NCBI GenBank assembly: GCA_026214975.1
Contig: CM047814.1
Span: forward strand, 18,189,541 to 18,253,540
From: Gentiana macrophylla
Lineage: Eukaryota > Streptophyta > Magnoliopsida > Gentianales > Gentianaceae
Direction: 5' to 3'
DNA length: 64,000 nucleotides
Positions 58,533-64,000 of the stretch are shown one piece after another. The notes beneath the pieces were generated by a model that saw nothing but the letters and a program-made list of their open reading frames with translations, ran no database searches and was not told the DNA's origin. The position numbers and the translations under genes were made by a program. Each line of letters opens with the position of its first letter. Position 1 is the first letter of the stretch.

Positions 58533-60366
58533 CATGCCACTATATTCAAAATGCACAAATCTATAAGTAAATAAAAAAATCTTCTATAAAACAAAAAAAA
58601 TCCACAAAACTTAAAGATTGCAAATTAGTCGTTAGCCAAGATCAAATATCATTATTCTGCTCGACATCAACAGCCAAAAACATATTTACATTCCATTGGA
58701 AACATGCTACATTATCGTACCACATTATACATCATCGTATGCTAAACAAAACTAATTTCACTTGCAATGCTGGATAGAACTAGCCTATTAAAAAAATGCA
58801 ACATAATGCAAACTACCAAGCAAAATAAGTACCATTACAAAAACCTAAGCCATAGTACAAAACTATACCATGAGCCATAGTCTACAACAATCAAACATCA
58901 TGATCATAAAGTAGTGAGTCACAAATCTCTCATTTTCATCATCGAGTCCAAAGAACATATTTCGCGCATCAACATCCTTGCCAATTTCTTTCAAATTCAT
59001 CCATTAGTTGCCTTTGCATCTCCATTTTTTGACCATCCTGTAAAGTTTCAAATAAAGCCACTCACATTACAAGGCACTTACTAACAAGATGCAAACAACA
59101 GGTTGTTAGCCCAAACTTAAGCAACTAAACAAGCTGAACTTATCATAACTCAGAGATTCTGGTTACCACTCGGATGCAAGTACTCAGGCAGATCAAAAAC
59201 TCAATAAAACCGAACCAAACTCGATCTCAAACTCAAAGAAACCGCATTTAAAAGAAAAAGGATGGGAACACTACACATTCTTTGTAGAAAAAAGAAGCTC
59301 GCCAAAACATCGTTGGTTGTAATTACCAAATATTGAAGGAAAATGTGTGATCTTTTGTTTTTTGAAAGTGATCTAAGCAGTTAATCTGACAAGCTCATAA
59401 CAACAAAGCAAACTGATTAACTAGGAAATGAACACTTAACAAACAAGCAGATGCAAGACTATGTTAATCGAGAGACACATGTTCAAAGACAAAGCATCAT
59501 AACAATTTGCGACTTAAGTTCTAAACCAGATTTTAAGACACGTATAAAGGCTCAAACTGAAGGCATAGTTAGGCAAGTTAAGAACAGCATAAAACACAAG
59601 ACGGAGCAACCAATAAACTTGAAACATATTTCCAAGTCAAGAAACCCAATACAACAAATTTATACAAAGTAGATCTACTTAGCACATTCAAAAATCAGAT
59701 TCACGGTTCACTAATTCTCAGTTCACTTAGCAAGATATCAAGATTCAAACTTTTTGCTGATATCTGTTTTTTCTTCAAAATTTAGCAAACCAAATCCATT
59801 TTCAAAATTTAGCAAACCAAATCCCATGAATCCAGGCAATTGAAAACAAAGGCATCTAAATCGGACAAAGAAAAACATAGACCAAATTGTCAGTAAACAC
59901 AGATATGTCGATTGCAAAAGAAAACATCAAAAAACAACTTTAACATTATATTATCCCATCTTAACCCTAAAATTAAAGCTCCGGTCGAAGTTTACATAGA
60001 AAACCAAGGGAGAAGAGAACCAACGGAAAAGAGAATAAAGAGATAGAGAGAAGAGAACGGAAATTACCTTTCAAATCGCCAATAACAAGCAGCCTGACTG
60101 CATCGGTGGATGAAGGAGCGGTGGAGGAAGCAAGCTTCTTCGCGCAAAGAAAGGAAGCGAAATGAGAGGGTTGTTTTTTTAATTCCGAAGCGCGTTTTAC
60201 TTTTTTTGCCAGCGTCCATTCCAACCCATTCTACTCGTTTTTGGATGGAATGAAAACCCATTGGAATATAAATGCATTCCATTCCACACCTAAACAAACA
60301 TGCATACTATTGGAATGGAATGATAAAATCAATATATTCCATTCCATTCCCATCAAACAAACATGC
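58293..60366 (-). mobile_element. candidate DNA transposon with ggaatggaatgg ends
   Basis: Both ends are rich in 'ggaatggaatgg' and 'tgtttgttt'-like words. The left end (58293-58480) and right end (60210-60366) are largely in inverted orientation, so they could be degenerate TIRs of a ~2-kb element. The interior is AT-rich and includes a (TA)n microsatellite (58500-58529). The only coding-like piece is on the minus strand near the right end (60208-60067). No transposase is seen and no TSD was found; the call rests on end similarity. Confidence 0.4.
60067..60208 (-). pseudogene. possible captured first exon of an unknown gene
   Basis: On the minus strand an open frame runs from a Met at ~60224 or an internal start and includes AVRLLVIGDLKG, followed by a good donor site (aaag|gtaatttcc, at about 60067). 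The peptide recalls the N-terminus of CWF19L1/Drn1-type proteins (a hydrophobic strand, then GD and a G-rich turn), but the match is short and the upstream residues are low-complexity. A candidate acceptor (tttacag, near 59046) would join only a few codons before a stop. It could be a host exon carried by the surrounding element. Function not assigned. Confidence 0.25.
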
Positions 60367-60589
60367 AAAGTAATTTTTTTAGAGTCAATTTTTAAAAGTA
60401 ATTGTGATGTACGAAGATCGTCGATAATTTTTTGAAGGGGCCGTAAGTTGCCGATTCTTTTCTGAAACCTGATCAAAGAAATATTTCAATCAAACAAGTT
60501 GGACGAGTTGTGGCGAATTGGAGACTGGGATGATTCTCCCATTCAGCTAGTCCTAGTCGTGCAGAAAGATTAAGATTATAGAAGAAAAG

Positions 60590-63201
60590 ATGACGTCTGC
60601 AGAAGAAGAAGAAGAAGATTACATGGCAGACCTCTCTAAGTTCATACCTCCTTCAGAGTCTGGTGCCTCCTTCCCTTCTAAATCCTCCTCCAAAAAGGTC
60701 AGCTTTCTCTATCGGAGTAGCCAAAATTGTTAATTTCTAAGAATCAGCGACTTTTTGGGCTCCACACTTGTTGTAAAATGTCTTCTGAGTGGTGGCATAT
60801 GTTAATCATTCATAGGAAAGTTAGAACAAAGTTGGAAGATATGACATTGGATGCTGCTGTCATGTCAGCCCATTGTAATGTAGTAAAGGCCAAGTTATAG
60901 TGCGTTACATAGCTTATGTGACTTTTCTTTTCTTTCCCAGATGTTTGTGGATTGACTAATTATCTTGGGGAGGTAGGCTGAGTAAAGAGAACACTAGAAT
61001 TAAGCATATGAACAATGAATTTAACAAAATTGATCTTGCTCCATAATCCATTTACGACAAATTAGGGTTATGTTAGATTGCACTGGGATTTGTTTGAGAG
61101 AAAAAAAATTATCAGCTTTTAATGACTAAATTTAGTGTTTATGAGGTCAACTGGAAGGATAATTCCTTTGCTGATTAGTTTCAGGAATCTTTATAGGATT
61201 AAATTGCTTTCTTTGAGGTTGGTTGCTTTGTTTTTATTGTTGGCTCTCTGCTTTGATTTTTATGTGGTTAGCTACTTAGCTTGCCAAGGCATCCAGCAGG
61301 TACGATGCTTACATGTAGTTTTTTGTTTGCTATGTTTTATATGTTTAATAACGTATATCTCCCCGTCTAAAATGTAGAGTTGTTTACACTTCCGATAGGT
61401 CCCGTCCCCAAAGTTGAAATTATCTTGATTGAGAATGTAATTGAAGAAGAAAAATGGTGTTCATAGTTATTGATATTGATTCCAGCAAGATTGTTTGAAC
61501 TTGATGAATTAAATGGCATTTTCTGGACAAGCTCTCGCCTGTTTGTATCGCCATTTCTTGGATGCATGGGATTGAAACTCATTTTTTCGGATACATTTTA
61601 TTGAACTTGATGTGAATTCATTTTCCTACATTACCAGGTTTCTATGAATAAAGATTCAAGGGCAGATTGTTCATTGAAGAAAGGCAAGACACCAAACTGG
61701 CAACAACAAAAAAAGCTTAAAAGGGAGCATCAGCAAATCATAGAGGATCAACAAACACTGGAAAACTTAAAAACATCGATTCCTCAATCCAACATTGGGT
61801 TTAAATTGTTGAAACAGATGGGCTACACTCCTGGTTCTTCTTTAGGGAAGGAGGGCTCAGGTAAGGTTGAGCCAGTTGGGATCGAGATTAGAAGGGGTCG
61901 TGGTGGGATAGGGAAAGAGGATGAAAAGGTAGTGAAGATGAGAAAAGAAAAAGTTAAAGTAGAAAGAAAGATGAGAGACGAACAAGAACTATTGGAAGAC
62001 TTTGGTTATAGACAAAAAGAGCGTTGGAAAGGAAAGAAGATTTTGATCAACTTCAGGAAGGCAGAGGCAGCATTAGCTCAGTTGGAGAACAGAGAAGTCG
62101 AGGAGGTAGAGAAGAAGGACGACGAGGAAGAGGAAAAGGAAGAAGAGGAGGAAGAAGAAATTACCGAGGAGGTACATTTCATTTAATTCTTGATTGAATC
62201 TTGCTTTTTATTTTGTGGGAACCTTAGCCAGTAACCATTTGCAGGACCACAATTTGAATTCTCATTGCTTCAATCACATACAATTCTATGATGGTATAGA
62301 TAATCTAGATATTACTAAGATCTTCAAAATTTTAATGGGGTCCTATAATCCTGGTGAAGTTATCTGCTTTTTTCATCGACGAGCAGATTGCATCATTGTA
62401 TTTTGTGATTTTCTTGCATCTTCTCTGGGTGGCCATACTTGACAAATCTTGCCTGCCTGCCTGCCTGGTCATTGAATATCATTTTTCCTGCACATTTATG
62501 ATTTATAGGTTATTTCGTTCTCATGTTAAATCAAAGTATATTTGGTTGGCTGTATAAACTATAAAGTCAATCATTGTTTGTTCCGATTCATGTGTAATGA
62601 AGATCTATATGTTTTTTGTCATGTTAAATGTTAATTATATCTGGTTGACTATTTCATGTCAATCGTTCTTGATTCCAGTTCATGTGTAATACGATTCTGT
62701 GTCACGTGTATATACTTCGATTGGGCATTTTCTCCAGTCTGCTGCCTTTTAGCTGATTTTTGTGTTATGAAATTTCAGATTGCAGAAGTCTTTAATTCTG
62801 TATTGATGTTTTTCGTTTTCCTTCTTCATACAGGATTTGCTCATTATATTGATGAAACTGAGAGAGGAGCATAATTACTGTCTGTTCTGTGGTTGTCAGG
62901 TAAGCATATGAACTTTAAAATACTCCATAGCTTTTTCCACTTGTCTTTTATCTTGCTACATTCAGTGTCTGTTTAGAGTAAGTTATCTAGGGGGAGACTT
63001 TGCAGTTTGCGCAGTTTAAGTTTTTCTTGCGTTTGCTCTATCCCCGAATCGATGCACACTTTTTATCGGCTATCAACTACAGCAATTTCTTACTGAAACC
63101 GCTCTTTATTTTGTTCCTTTTTTTTTTTCCTTTGCGTGCAGTATGAATCTCAGGAGGATATAATGTCTAATTGCCCTGGAATAAATGAAGATGACCACTA
63201 G
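60590..63201 (+). CDS. GPATCH11: G-patch domain-containing protein 11-like
   Basis: Four exons, GT-AG: 60590-60697, 61638-62171, 62834-62899, 63142-63201; 255 aa, intact. The acidic start MTSAEEEEEDYMADLSKFIP is typical of the family. The G-patch domain is at residues ~88-133 (NIGFKLLKQMGYTPGSSLGK ... GIEIRRGRGGIG). A basic helical region follows, then a Glu-rich stretch (VEKKDDEEEEKEEEEEEE). The C-terminal DUF4187 motif is split over exons 3-4: LMKLREEHNYCLFCGCQYES, then EDIMSNCPGINEDDH. CxxCxC suggests metal binding. G-patch proteins bind and activate DEAH-box RNA helicases, and GPATCH11 in animals is linked to pre-mRNA splicing, so a nuclear RNA-processing role is inferred. It sits ~3 kb downstream of C53 on the same strand, with its own 5' region. 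Confidence 0.92.
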
Positions 63202-64000
63202 AAGAATCACACCGTAATCTCCATACACAACGAGTAGATAACACAGAGTTTTGTAGTGGTCCCCACAGATTGTCCTACCTGGCAACGCTGCCTGCTAGGA
63301 GTAATGGTGAGTCATCACTTTCACAAGCCATGCGAATATCTTTCCATTCCATAGCGCGTGGCATAGTGCTGTATATGTTGATTTGATTCGCGTGACTTAG
63401 TCCAGAAATGTTGATTGTTGTTGAAAATGGCAATTCGTTTGGCACTTTAGCCTTTTACTGAATCATCTACTGATAATGATCAGAAAAGCTTGAATCATCT
63501 CTGTATTTTACCATTGATGAATAACTGTGATGCGGTAATTTCATTTCGGAAAAAAAAAAAAGTGATCATGTCTTATCATAATCTATTGTCTTGAAATCGT
63601 AATGTTAAAATCATTTTTTTCGAACGGACGTAATAATACCACATGCCAATATGGATTTGGTTAAAAATTGAATATGATGTGAATGAATAGTGATTGATTG
63701 ATTTTATAGTAATGGGTGAATTGAAGATTAGAAACCCAAAATTGGAAATACTTGTGTGGTGTCTCACGTGTAGTTCAATATGAATCACACAGTTTCATTC
63801 TATATTTAAACTCCGTTTCGTGGGGAGGAATTTTCGGGTGCTAACTCCATATAAAGTGAAGTGGCCGATAATGTAATCAGAACCAAACAGTTTGTATCTA
63901 TGATATAAACTGTGTGGTTGGTTATGATCATTTTGACGGTCCTTCAATTCATATGGAGGTAGAAATCAGAACCACACAATATAAATACAGAATGAGACTG
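63202..64000. other. 3' flank of G-patch gene with MITE-like repeat
   Basis: Likely 3' UTR to ~63.5 kb, then AT-rich intergenic DNA. From 63,745 it contains 'ggaaatacttgtgtggtgtc' and several 'aaccacacaa' / 'gtgtggttgg' inverted words, related to the repeat in the TBCCD1 promoters (10,748 and 44,818). The element runs out of the window. No further gene is visible. Confidence 0.5.

Overview
This is a window of a flowering-plant nuclear genome, most likely a eudicot; I cannot name the species. The evidence is spliced genes with GT-AG introns and AT-rich intergenic DNA, three plant-conserved housekeeping proteins, and a dense load of plant-type transposable elements (Copia, TRIM, tRNA-derived SINEs, a Helitron and TIR elements). 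I see no CRISPR array and no prokaryotic operon.

Layout. 1-8.3 kb is gene-free repeat DNA: a Gypsy-like LTR fragment, a SINE, a complete 520-bp TRIM with its target-site duplication (TSD), a degenerate tandem repeat interrupted by a probable Helitron, foldback sequences, and a reverse-oriented solo LTR. About 9 kb (8.28-17.32 kb) is then present a second time at 42.33-51.38 kb. Each copy holds two non-coding TIR elements, the promoter and exons 1-7 of a TBCC-domain gene (TBCCD1), and an intronic SINE. The two copies are separated by about 25 kb (17.33-42.33 kb) of head-to-tail Copia elements on the minus strand. Four LTRs are shared between three internal regions, and a cut-off leader sits at the left end. 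The first internal region keeps recognisable gag-pol (zinc knuckle, integrase, YVDD reverse transcriptase, RNase H). The other two are near-identical to each other and essentially non-coding.

Genes. TBCCD1 copy 1 (11,007-17,150) has an undamaged exon 3 but loses exons 8-9 to the Copia junction. Copy 2 (45,074-51,699) has all nine exons but carries two one-base deletions in exon 3. Neither copy reads as a complete gene as written. Downstream, on the plus strand, lie an intact ten-exon CDK5RAP3/C53 gene (553 aa, UFMylation and ER-phagy, three shuffled ATG8-interacting motifs) and an intact four-exon GPATCH11-like gene (255 aa, G-patch plus C-terminal DUF4187). They are separated by a 2-kb candidate DNA transposon carrying a possible captured gene fragment.

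Most unusual signals. (1) Differences between repeat copies fall very often on CAG/CTG trinucleotides. They typically read CAG as CGA/CGG and CTG as TCG, including inside the retroelement primer-binding sites, where the expected sequence is known. TBCCD1 exons are spared. This looks like a footprint of CHG methylation in the sequencing, or an unusual mutational process. (2) The Copia leaders carry a tandem array of hairpin triplets with a ~125-bp period. (3) LTR_B is a chimera of two LTR subtypes, which shows that the array grew by inter-element recombination. (4) The duplication has the structure expected from crossover between Copia insertions at two different sites, or from a retained second haplotype in the assembly.
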